Positions 55,177 through 64,000 of a stretch of DNA of 64,000 nt are shown in pieces. Source of the DNA: Gnetum montanum (taxonomy: Eukaryota > Streptophyta > Gnetopsida > Gnetales > Gnetaceae); contig MNCI01009146.1 in the NCBI GenBank assembly GCA_015680685.1, forward strand, positions 717,479 to 781,478, read 5' to 3'. How positions within the stretch are numbered: the stretch's first letter is position 1; each line of letters starts with the position of its first letter. The notes below the pieces were generated by a model, which worked only from the letters and a program-made list of their open reading frames with translations, was not told the origin of the DNA and ran no database searches. The translations under genes were made by a program, and so were the position numbers.

Positions 55177-57178
55177 ATGTCTTCTTCTTCTCATAAAAGA
55201 ACTTCACCACCTAGGGATCATACAAGAGACTGTCGGCAATCTAATACACATAACCAAAATTCGCCAGTTCCTTAGGAATTCAGTGTGGTATATATTCATC
55301 CCAATGAGTATATACCCAATTTTACCTTTATCCTCCATCAGGACGAACAACTACGTTGGTGTGACTTGCAAGGTAACATAGTGTTACCCCTAGATCAGGT
55401 AGTCCCTAACATGCTCCTTCATGCTTTAGCATGGATAGATAGGATGTAGCTATATGCTGAATATGTTGCAGAATATTACAACACAAGGGACTACCATCTC
55501 ATAGAAGTGCAACATCAATGGGACTTGCGGTAGGAGAGTCGCCACACATTGTTGAAGGGCAAAGGTCCCCGTAATGCTTCACCTGTCATAGGAGAAATTA
55601 GGGGTGGTGAACCTATCTGAATAGGTTCTCCACAAGATGATGTTCCCCTCCTAATGATGGTGAGGAGGTGGGGTATTAGAACCTACAATCCATGATACAC
55701 AACCTTGGTTCTAATTCCCACAAACACCAAGTGTTCACTGAGGGAACAAAAACACATGACAAGGACGGGCATTCTGATCATCATCACAATCGAGGCTATA
55801 GCCATCGAAGAGAAGGTGAGAAACATCATCATGATGATGGTTCCCCTTCTTCTTCTCCTTCATCACACCATTCACCCTCTCCTTCTACATTAGGACACAG
55901 TCACCAAGGGCATAATAGTGAGGATAAGGATAAACGAAATGAGAGACCTCGACGAGAGAGTCAAGAGCGAGGATGAGGGCAGTCAAGAGAAGCAAGGCAT
56001 GAAGGAAGGGAAAGTAGGGAACAACGTAGACATCATAGATGTCATGAGAGAGATGATCATGATGAACCCCTACTTGCCACTTAAAGTATGCTAGATATTA
56101 CGGAGGTAGTTAGAATACCTACAAGGCACCAAAAAGATAGTCGGATCAAAAGATTAGATATGAATAATATCCTATGCTTTGAAGGAGGATATAACATTGA
56201 TCCGCAAAATCATTTATAGGCATTCCACGATGCCTGTACCTTGCAAAATATTGAGAACAAGTGGTAGAAATTAAAGTTGTTGCCTAGGACACTTATAAAG
56301 GAAGTAGAGAATTGGTATCAATCCTTAGAACCAGAAACCATTAGGAGGTGGAGTATAATGCTAGAATTATTTAATGATAAATACCAAACATACTCCAAAG
56401 TGTCTAACTTGCATAAGAAAATTCAAGGATGGAAGCAGGGTACTCATGAACCCTTGGATGCTCCCATGGGTTGATACTATGCATTGCTACATCATTGCTC
56501 AGGCCATGGTTATGCACAATGGGATTAACTACGCCACCTCATTGATGGGCTAAGACATGAGACTAGGAGAATCCTTGGGACTTATGCCCAAGGGAGATTA
56601 TCTGAGCTTAGATCCCATGAAATTCATATATTTTTGGAGAAAGTAGCCAAAGAAGAAGGGGAGCTATGGAAAAGAGAAAGCATGGAAGAGTACAACTGCA
56701 ATCCTTCCCTCCAAAAGAAGGGAGTGAGATTCTGCAATGAAGAGGATGAGTCACCACTCGAAGAGATGGTGAATAGAAAAACCTTGTCACTTCAAAAGCT
56801 AACAACAGAAGTTTTGGATATGCTAGATGAAATATGGAGTTCCTTAGATAGTGAAATTGAAAATGTCCTAAAAATCGTAGAGGAGTATAAGGAGGAACGA
56901 AATAGTAACCATGATAAGAAAAAGCGGAGAGATTTAGGTCATGCACGTGACAAGGGTAAGGGAGAAACAAATATCTCCAATGAGGTTGTGGATTTTGACA
57001 CAGATAATGATGATGGATGTGAGATTTGCCAATATGAACATCCTAAGGGATGTTGTCCAATAATCTCACATCTGCAAGAGTCCGGGGTGTATGCACTCAA
57101 CCCAAGACTTAATAGACGACAAGAATGCGAAGGTTACCTTATCCCCAAGGCAACCCAAGGTAGTTTTACAAACCATTA
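55177..57178 (+). pseudogene. Gag of element B with variant zinc knuckle
   Basis: Starts MSSSSHKRTSPPRDHTRDC at ATG 55177, the same start as in element A. Domains in order: LHQDEQLRWCDLQGNIVLPL (about 55333-55392); a His/Arg/Ser-rich low-complexity section (open 94 codons at 55692-55976); the gag domain with LLPRTLIKEVENWYQSLEPE and LELFNDKYQTYS (about 56277-56400); IDGLRHETRRILGTYAQGRL; and a coiled-coil-like Leu/Glu/Lys-rich stretch (open 181 codons at 56634-57179). The zinc knuckle CEICQYEHPKGCC is at 57018-57056, with spacing C-x2-C-x3-H-x4-C instead of the usual C-x2-C-x4-H-x4-C. Interrupted by several stops. It would form particles and bind element RNA. Confidence 0.88.
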
Positions 57179-58420
57179 ACATATTATCCAAGTGGAACTC
57201 AGCCACAACCTATCAGGCAACATCAACAGTGGCAACACCCATAGTCATGGGGGATGCGACCACCTAGACAACAGTACCCTTACCGACAACTGAACCCATA
57301 TGGCTACTACGTGTAGTAGCCGGTTTTTCCAAGTGACTCTATGGGTCACATAACCCCTCAACATCACTACCAAGTTTAGGAGTATTTTAGGACTCCTTCT
57401 CCCATGGACGATACACCACACGCGTACCATCCTCTGAATCCATCTGCCACTCATCCGCTGATAGTTCCACTACCACCTGTTCCAACAATGCAAGGGGAAC
57501 TCCCAACTCAACCATAGCAATGTAATGCTACGAGAGTTGTAAACCTTCAATCCAATGTTGGTTCTGACAACCAAAAGAAGAGAAGGCCTTTCTTCAGAAC
57601 CAAAATCCCAAAAAAGCTCTCACAACCAAAAGTGGTTGAGTCTATGCACGCTCCTCCAACATCCAAGACTTTAGAGCTCCCTTCAAACCAACAATAGGGC
57701 TTAACGCATATGGTTATGTTAACACATACCATTACCGATTGGATCAAGGTGGGCCACCTTCCTAGGAAACTCTTTAACCCTGGAAGTCCCTTAATCTACC
57801 TCCAAGTCACCAAGGATGAACCACATAAGGCTCTCCTTGACTCAGGTTTCGGAGTCAACTTAATCTCACAAGAAATGTATCAAGCTTGGAACCTACCCCA
57901 ACTCAAGAAGAGAAAAATTCAACTAGAGCTAGCTAACCAGTCCATCACCATTCCCTTGGGATTGGTGGAGGACATCGTTACCATTGTGTATGGTTGATCA
58001 TACCCAGCTAATTTCTTGGTGATAGAAGTCAATAGTAACAAAGGGGACTTCCCAATTACAATGGGGAGGGCATGACTCAACACCATCAACACATGCCTAA
58101 GGATCTATGATCTTTCCTTTGAAATATCAAAGGAAAATATTTATGGAAAGATCAAGAAGAAGAAAGTTCCATGCATCACATATAGTGAATCAGAGGGCGA
58201 TGACATGGAGGAATGCTTAGCATCTCCTTCATGCAACTGGTATGCCCAAGAAACAAAGATACAACGGTGCTTGTATGTAGTAACCACACAACAAGAGAAC
58301 ACCCAGTGGTTGATAGCTGATCAAGAAAGAAACCCACTAACATGCATGGAACAAATTGGGGGAACAACTCACGGCCACAATGAAGAAATAGATACATTGG
58401 AATATGAGCGTTGCTGACTT
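57179..58420 (+). pseudogene. Gln/Pro-rich linker and aspartic protease of element B
   Basis: A Gln/Pro/Tyr-rich linker (57180-57540, many stops) leads to KKRRPFFRTK (about 57571-57600), then MVMLTHTITDWIKVGHLPRK (57710-57769). The protease has KALLDSGFGVNLISQEMYQA (about 57827-57886; DSG at 57839-57847) and SITIPLGLVEDIVTIVYG (about 57941-57994). After a stop come NFLVIEVNSNKGDFPITMG, a retropepsin-like second half, and a basic extension KIKKKKVPCITYSESEGDDM. The final part runs to HNEEIDTLEYERC (stop near 58416). The extension is conserved in element A but matches no RT or other domain I know. After it no coding signal is left. The protease would process Gag. Confidence 0.85.
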
Positions 58421-58488
58421 CCTCCCTTTAATCTAAGAACATCAATTGGTAGAAGTTGGACACTTCTAAGAAATTCAAACAAATGCTC

Positions 58489-60422
58489 ATTATTTTGGAT
58501 CTCTCCCTTTCAATTTATTCATGGGGGAGATGGCCACCTATGCTAATCCTTTGAGGCCCTTAGTTCTTTTAAGTTTTTTTTTACACATTTTTGTTTTACA
58601 AATTTCTTTAAATTTTCTTGTTTTTGTTTTACAACATCATTTACTCTTTTTAATTTCTTTGTGTGAGTGTGTGTGTGTGTTATCCATCTTATCAAGTTTG
58701 TCATTTAATAAGTGTTCTTCATGATAGTATGAACTGTTTTCCTATTGATTGCTAATGTTTGGTTTTTGCCTATAAGTTATGATGTTGATACTAAGGTATG
58801 GTTCTTTTAATATGACAGGAAATGAGTCAACTTCATCCATTCATCCACAAAATTCTATGGTCTCTCTTGGCTTGGAACTGTATAGTTCCTTTTCCCAATA
58901 ATAAGAACTATAACGAATCGGTGACTAGGCATTTCTCAAACTAAGGAAGGACTCAAGGATTGAAAAGGGTGTGACTTCAAGGGAACTTGATGCATTTGTG
59001 TTGGCCATTCTCTTAGGTGCTTGGATTTTTTCTTCTTGAGTTTTCTAGCCATTTTGACGTTACCCACTTATCAGGGAGTTGAGTAAATAAAAATAACAAA
59101 GTCTTTGCATGGTGTGATTCTCATGTGTAAACATAAAAAAAAAATAGTGAGAATTCAAAGCACACCCCTTAGAAGAAATAATCATGTGGGCTACAAGCAT
59201 TGGTTATGGAACTAAAATAAACATGTTCCCTTGATCTAAGGCCCTCCTTGCTTCCCATTCTCTCCTCCTTCGTTTCGTTGGAATGGTGGTGGCTCTTTGG
59301 TGCAGGCATTCTTGTTACTTCAAGTGGATGGATTGGCCAAATGCATTAATGCGAAGTCACTAGATGTGGTTGGTTTGAGGCTGGACTTAGAATGGGATCC
59401 ATGGATTCATATTAATCATTAACTACATAAGGGGCCATACATCACCTTGTTCTTGAGCTTCCATTCCATTCTCTTCTTTCCATCATCCTTCCCCCATTGT
59501 TCACCTCATTGCCAGTTGTATCATTAGTATATATCTTGGTGGATGCATCATTTTATTTTTGGTAAATTCTTGTGGTTAAGACTTTAATTCTTGTTCCAAA
59601 TGACATTTCCAGAGCCTACAGACTATTTCAATGTGCGTTTGTCAGAGCATTAATGGCATGAGCCTGCTTTGGGGAGGATCAACTGGCATTCATATTTGGC
59701 GCATCCATTAAATTCTTTCCCTTAAAATTTTTACAATCTACTCTAATTTGTTTATCTCCATCTTGACATCCATTTCAACGACATTATAGTTGTCTCTTTT
59801 CCTCCATCTTTCTAGTTTCTTTTCCTTTTCCATTCTATCACTATCGGAGGTTCGCTCTTAGTCATGGGGGTCTTGACCCAATTTTTTCGATTTCTCCTAA
59901 CCCCTACACCTTCAGTAGTCACCACTATTATATCTTTAGATCTGTATCAGCGATACCACAACTCAGCCAATGGACCTTTCACCAAAGCAAGGTATCAATT
60001 GCATTGAGATTCATTCACCCTTGCTAATATAAGATTGTGTTGTGTGTTTAGATGGTAATCATACAACAACAGATTGGATTTGGAGGGAACACTTGGAATG
60101 GATCGGTGTTGAAGCAGCCATGCAAGGAGCACGATTGATGGTGCACTTATGAATGGACAACAAAAGGCGTAATCTTGGCATTGGCAGTAGTAGACTTCTT
60201 CTCTCTTCTTTCTTCTCTCTCAACTGCCAAATAAGGCCTAATGTCAAATGTATAAGGTGTTCACTCTTGTTGTTGTGAACACTAGTTTTTTTTTGTTCTA
60301 TAATGATGATCCGTTCACATGTCATCCCATTCACCACTAGTTCCATTCAAGTCAATAATCCCATACCTTCCCAATATTTTGTAAGGAACTTGAGGACACA
60401 TTTTCATTTAGTCATGGGGGTA
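58489..60422 (+). other. Conserved 3' non-coding region of element B
   Basis: Collinear with 50105-52024. It contains a (GT)n tract (about 58663-58680), the block ATGAGTC...TGGTCTCTCTTGGCTTGGAA, an AGCCTGCTTTGGGGAGGATC block, a CT-rich part (60200-60222) and the polypurine tract CATGGGGGTA (60413-60422). No frame is shared with element A. Confidence 0.75.
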
Positions 60423-61297
60423 TGATGGGACACGATATCAAGTTCATCACAATATCACCTACGTGATATTGAGTTCACCACGATATCACAACCCCCTTGA
60501 TATCATGTACACGATATCGCGTCTTCCCCTGCGATATCATGTACGTGATATCGCAGTGTGCCGCCAAGTCTATAAATAAGAGGTGGCTCTCCCTTGTTTC
60601 TCCATCTAGATCTAGACCCTTAGAGAAACTCTGGCATTTTTTCCACTCCAAAGATAGAATAATTTCCATGTGCCCATAGTAGGAGCTCCAATGTGAATAG
60701 ATCTTTATTCGAGAAAATATTTACCTGAACACAAGTTTGTGCACGAAAATAAAGACGAACTGTTGGATAAACCTTGCAGTGCATGGAATAGGCTAAATAG
60801 GATTTTAATTACTATTATTTATTTTTTATCATTTAAATTCTTTATTAGTTAATTAAATATCTCTCAACCCTTCTTCTATAGTTAACTGCATTCAGTACGA
60901 CCACTTCGAGCACGTGCGTTACACTTGGTAATCCCAGTAACGAGTAGCATTTGGTAGCCAAGGCTGCATTGGTTCAGGGTGTGAATGGTAAGTGGGAATG
61001 GATGTTGATGCTAGGTTAATTAAAGCTTAGTTAGTTAGTTAAAGTTATTTAATTAGTCTCTTCACCTTTACCTCATTAGCATAGGAGATAAAACATAAGA
61101 AACATAAAAGTCACATACCTAAGACTTACTTAACCATACAATCATGACAACTACAAGTAAGTCTGGGAAGACAATGAAAAATTAACATTAAGTGTTCCAT
61201 GAGGCATGTAGGCACTTAGTCTATGGAGTTCAACTGGATCGTGCATGTAACGCTCATATTCGTATGGTTAAGTGTAGGGGTACCTCGCCACTCATCA
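60423..61297 (+). repeat. 3' LTR of element B
   Basis: 875 bp, TGATGGG to CTCATCA. U3 has at least three palindromic modules: 60450-60471, the GATATC-flanked module around 60499-60518, and 60530-60555 (TGCGATATCATGTACGTGAT..., one mispair over 26 bp). TATA box at 60571. It is longer than the LTRs of element A mainly because of extra palindrome modules. Confidence 0.88.
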
Positions 61298-61369
61298 CCT
61301 ATGTTTCACTTATTTTGGGTTCCAATATATCCTCCCCACTCCTTCCCTTCACATCCCTGCATCCCACCA

Positions 61370-61425
61370 CACCCTCCCCCCCCACACACCCCCCCCCCCC
61401 CCGCCCCCCGGCCCCCGCACCATGG
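61370..61425. repeat. C-rich low-complexity tract
   Basis: CACCCTCCCCCCCCACACAC continuing as runs of C broken by G and A to about 61419. Directly outside element B. The open frames through it (Pro-rich) are not genes. Confidence 0.85.
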
Positions 61426-63100
61426 CTAGACCCCTCACCTACAAAGTAAAGAGATCACTTGTGATTACTACCGATTATCCAAGTATTTTTATCTCTTGAT
61501 TATCCCTAATTCAAAAATCAAGCCAAATCCACCATCCACTAATAAGTCTGTAATCCACCTACATAAAACTATGATTGAAAAATCCCAAAAAAATTATATA
61601 CCTAGTTGTCCAACACTAATTGGGTCTACCATACCACTTTCTACAATGCCATTGGTGGGATCCCATCCTTATTAACTTATGGATATAAAGTTATGCTTCC
61701 AATTAAGTTACATGTGGCCACTCATTGAGTAGTCTTAAATAATTGGATGATAGATGAAGAAAATGATAAGGCATGTTGTGCTAAACTAGATAGACTTAAA
61801 GAAAATCATAACATAGTAGCCATCAATATATAGAATCATTAAGAAGTAATAAAACATCACCATGACAAACATGTATGTCTTATAATCATTAAAGAAGGTG
61901 ATATTATTTTTTGTCATTTTCAAAATGCCAAAATCATAAAGTCCTTTCATAATCTGTAAGGTCCCTTCATCATCATGAAAATCCTTGTAAATGAATCATA
62001 TTATGTAGTTGACTTTGATGGAAATTAATATCCAAATCTTGTTAATTAATCTTATCTTAAAAATTACTACATTTGATCAAAAAAAGAGGAAGGTAGATTA
62101 TCCTAGGTTTTCTCTGACACTCTTTCTTCTCTAAAATATTTTTATCAAAACTATTTTCTAAATGCTTTCATCTTCATGTATCCTCCTATTTACTACCCTT
62201 TATTCTTATAATTTTATTACGTCTTCCCACAAAGTTTCCTTTATATTTCCTCTTTTTAACAATTTCATTTTCTTTGCGTTTCTTCTACAATTCATCAATA
62301 GTGAAGATAGTTAGAAGAAATCTATATGATGTAGAAATTTATAATATTTCCTCAATTACTTTTCATGTGAGGATTTGAAATAGCATGAGTGAGCAAGGAA
62401 TTATCTATATTTATCTTTTCACATGTTATTTCAAGGGAGTGAGAGAAAAGTTGGTTTGAAAGATATAGCCATGTCCCAAATGTGCATAGCACCTAAAAGT
62501 GGTGTATGGGTAATGTCCCTCATTTCTTAACTTGCTTTATTAATTTCTCCATTTTGGAAATATACCATTAATTTCTTCTCTTACTTTCTCTCTACTTTCT
62601 CTAACTCTCCTCCTATATATTTCATTCCCTTTACCTATTTTCAGCACACTAGTAAGGATTAAGTGAATTTGCTTTGTTTTGATAAGGGTGTGCTAAGAGT
62701 TTGAGTGAATAGGGTAAGAATCTTCTTAACAACATGCTTTCAACCATTATATGTCCAGGATCTATTCATGAACCTAAATCTTAGATAAGTGGTGCATAAC
62801 ATTTTCCAGGCACCTAAATCATGTAACCTATACACCAATCCACTTGGATAAAACTCTATACAAATAACTTGAATTCACATTGCAGGCACTCACTAACCAC
62901 TCTTTATGTTACAAAATGAAACTATGAGATTTTGGCTACAACAATGATTAAAAGATGCATTCTCTCTTTCTTGATCTACTTTGAATCTATTTTTTGGGGG
63001 TCTGAAATCCATCATTCCTAGTGTATCCATTGCTATTTTGAAGTGTTCCTAAATCCTCTTAAACTTAAGTTAAGGGCTTCTCCCTATGTATTTGCAACAC
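61426..63100. other. No gene recognised
   Basis: AT-rich on both strands with frequent stops. No LTR ends, protein motifs or strong repeats were seen. Confidence 0.5.
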
Positions 63101-63529
63101 ATAGATCTTGGATTCAAGTTTGATAGTATTTGTTGCCAATTGGGGATAAATAGTTAAATAAAGCTTTGCTTTGGTGGTTCAAAATTAATGTCTTTTTGTT
63201 AGGTTAATTCTTAAACTATTCTTACTTTCTATAGGTTTGTTATTAACTAATTAAAACCTATGTGGCCTCTTGTAAAGGCTCCTCTTTCTTGGTCAACAAT
63301 TCAAGGTCTCTTTTTCTTACCAAGGTGGCTTGAATTCCTTACAAACAATTACTTTGGTTCTTTAGATAGAAACATGCTTTATAATATGAAGTGTTTATGA
63401 AAGCATAATTTAAGAAATTATTCTAATTACCAAATCTGTTATGTCATGGTGCAAAAGGTTACTATTGCCCACACTCTTAGCCCTAAACGGAATATAAATC
63501 TTTCATAGTCTTCCTAGACCAAACTTGAG

Positions 63530-63745
63530 ATCCAATTTGGAATTCATTAATGCCTAGCTTGTTTTGTTTGGTGTTTCATGTTTCAAAGTCTCCATACAAT
63601 AATGAGATCAGTTGCTCTAAGTGCTCCTCAGCCAATTATGTCCACACTGCTTAGGATGAGACATTGCTTCATGTTTTCTTAGAGTGCCTAGCTCCTATAA
63701 ATCTTTGGTTTTGGATAAAAAAATGTTTTGGTGTTTCTTCAATAT
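63530..63745 (+). pseudogene. LINE reverse-transcriptase C-terminal zinc finger (zf-RVT) relic
   Basis: The plus strand reads about IWNSLMPSLFCLVFHVSK then CSKCSSANYVHTA, a stop, and DETLLHVFLECLAPINLWFW (about 63533-63716). This matches the zf-RVT motif at the end of plant LINE polyproteins (C..C......E...H.F..C......W), with the C-C-H-C ligands in place. Similar decayed frames extend upstream towards 63140 (WWFKINVFLLG near 63173). No RT catalytic motif is left in the window. Confidence 0.6.
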
Positions 63746-64000
63746 AAAGAGATTGCACTCATAATAATTAATTATGACGGGCTTAAAAATTTTAGTTCAT
63801 ATAAAATACAATCCAATACATTACTACTATTATCAAACATGAAATACAACTTGATCCCTATCATTTTTTGACCTATTAAAATTCAAAAATGCTTGTGCTT
63901 TTCAACAACAATTTGTACAATGGTTTGTCTTATTACTCATGGAAACTCAAAAATTCTCTTGTTACGCTCTTCTTAGTCTTTGACCTCTAAAAACAAAAAA

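Larger units (their letters stand above)
54915..61297 (+). mobile_element. LTR retrotransposon element B, 5'-truncated, gag-protease type
   Basis: The 5' LTR keeps only its last 115 bp or so (to CTCATCA at 55031). The rest of the element is complete to the 3' LTR end at 61297. Internal region 5.39 kb: primer binding site, gag with zinc knuckle, aspartic protease, conserved 1.9-kb non-coding region and polypurine tract CATGGGGGTA. No RT, RNase H or integrase. About 1 kb longer inside than element A, because A has lost the coiled coil and zinc knuckle. It is the best template in the window for the gag-protease structure of the family. Confidence 0.85.

Noticed and set aside
61192-61449. Pro-rich open frames after element B
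   Set aside because: They begin inside the 3' LTR and run through a poly-C tract, so the proline content is compositional.

Overview
The window reads as nuclear DNA of a land plant with a large, old, transposon-filled genome. It is AT-rich, no bacterial-style operons are visible, and almost all recognisable coding sequence is broken. It holds decayed Ty1/copia, Ty3/gypsy, LINE and Helitron sequence plus fragments of two plant gene families, subtilisin-like protease (SBT) and calcium-dependent protein kinase (CDPK). The depth of decay would suit a gymnosperm-type genome, but lineage is not proven. I found no intact protein-coding gene, tRNA, rRNA or CRISPR array.

Layout. 1-5.4 kb: a direct repeat, a copia gag-pre-integrase/integrase relic (1.2-2.2 kb) and a gypsy integrase relic (3.6-4.6 kb). 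5.5-16.9 kb: nested remains of one LTR-retrotransposon superfamily in both orientations. It includes a gag-only element on the minus strand (11.8-16.1 kb), a plus-strand gag relic (7.1-9.0 kb) and two LTRs lying back to back near 16.07 kb. 16.9-18.1 kb: a degenerate tandem repeat. 18.1-35.7 kb: a Helitron cluster on the minus strand. It has an almost complete but disrupted Rep/helicase element (about 25.1 to 19.4 kb), tandem copies of its 3' end, internally deleted and truncated copies, two long inverted-repeat foldback elements, minisatellites, C-rich repeats, and three fragments of a subtilase gene. 35.7-38.5 kb: a GC-richer island with a CDPK pseudogene and unrecognised exon-like stretches. 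38.5-46.8 kb: AT-rich sequence without recognisable genes, plus an assembly gap. 46.85-52.84 kb and 54.9-61.3 kb: two members of the same LTR superfamily as in 5-17 kb. The first is complete, with a 5-bp target-site duplication. 61.3-64 kb: a C-rich tract and a LINE RT zinc-finger relic.

The most interesting theme is this LTR superfamily. Its members share an Asp-tRNA-type primer binding site, TGATGAG/CTCATCA LTR ends, and a gag with a shortened zinc knuckle (C-x2-C-x3-H-x4-C). The most complete copies carry gag and an aspartic protease followed by about 1.9 kb of conserved non-coding DNA, with no reverse transcriptase or integrase. Arrays of near-perfect palindromes sit just upstream of the TATA box. 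They look like non-autonomous gag-protease elements that must be mobilised in trans. The second theme is a Helitron nest built into and around subtilase gene pieces.
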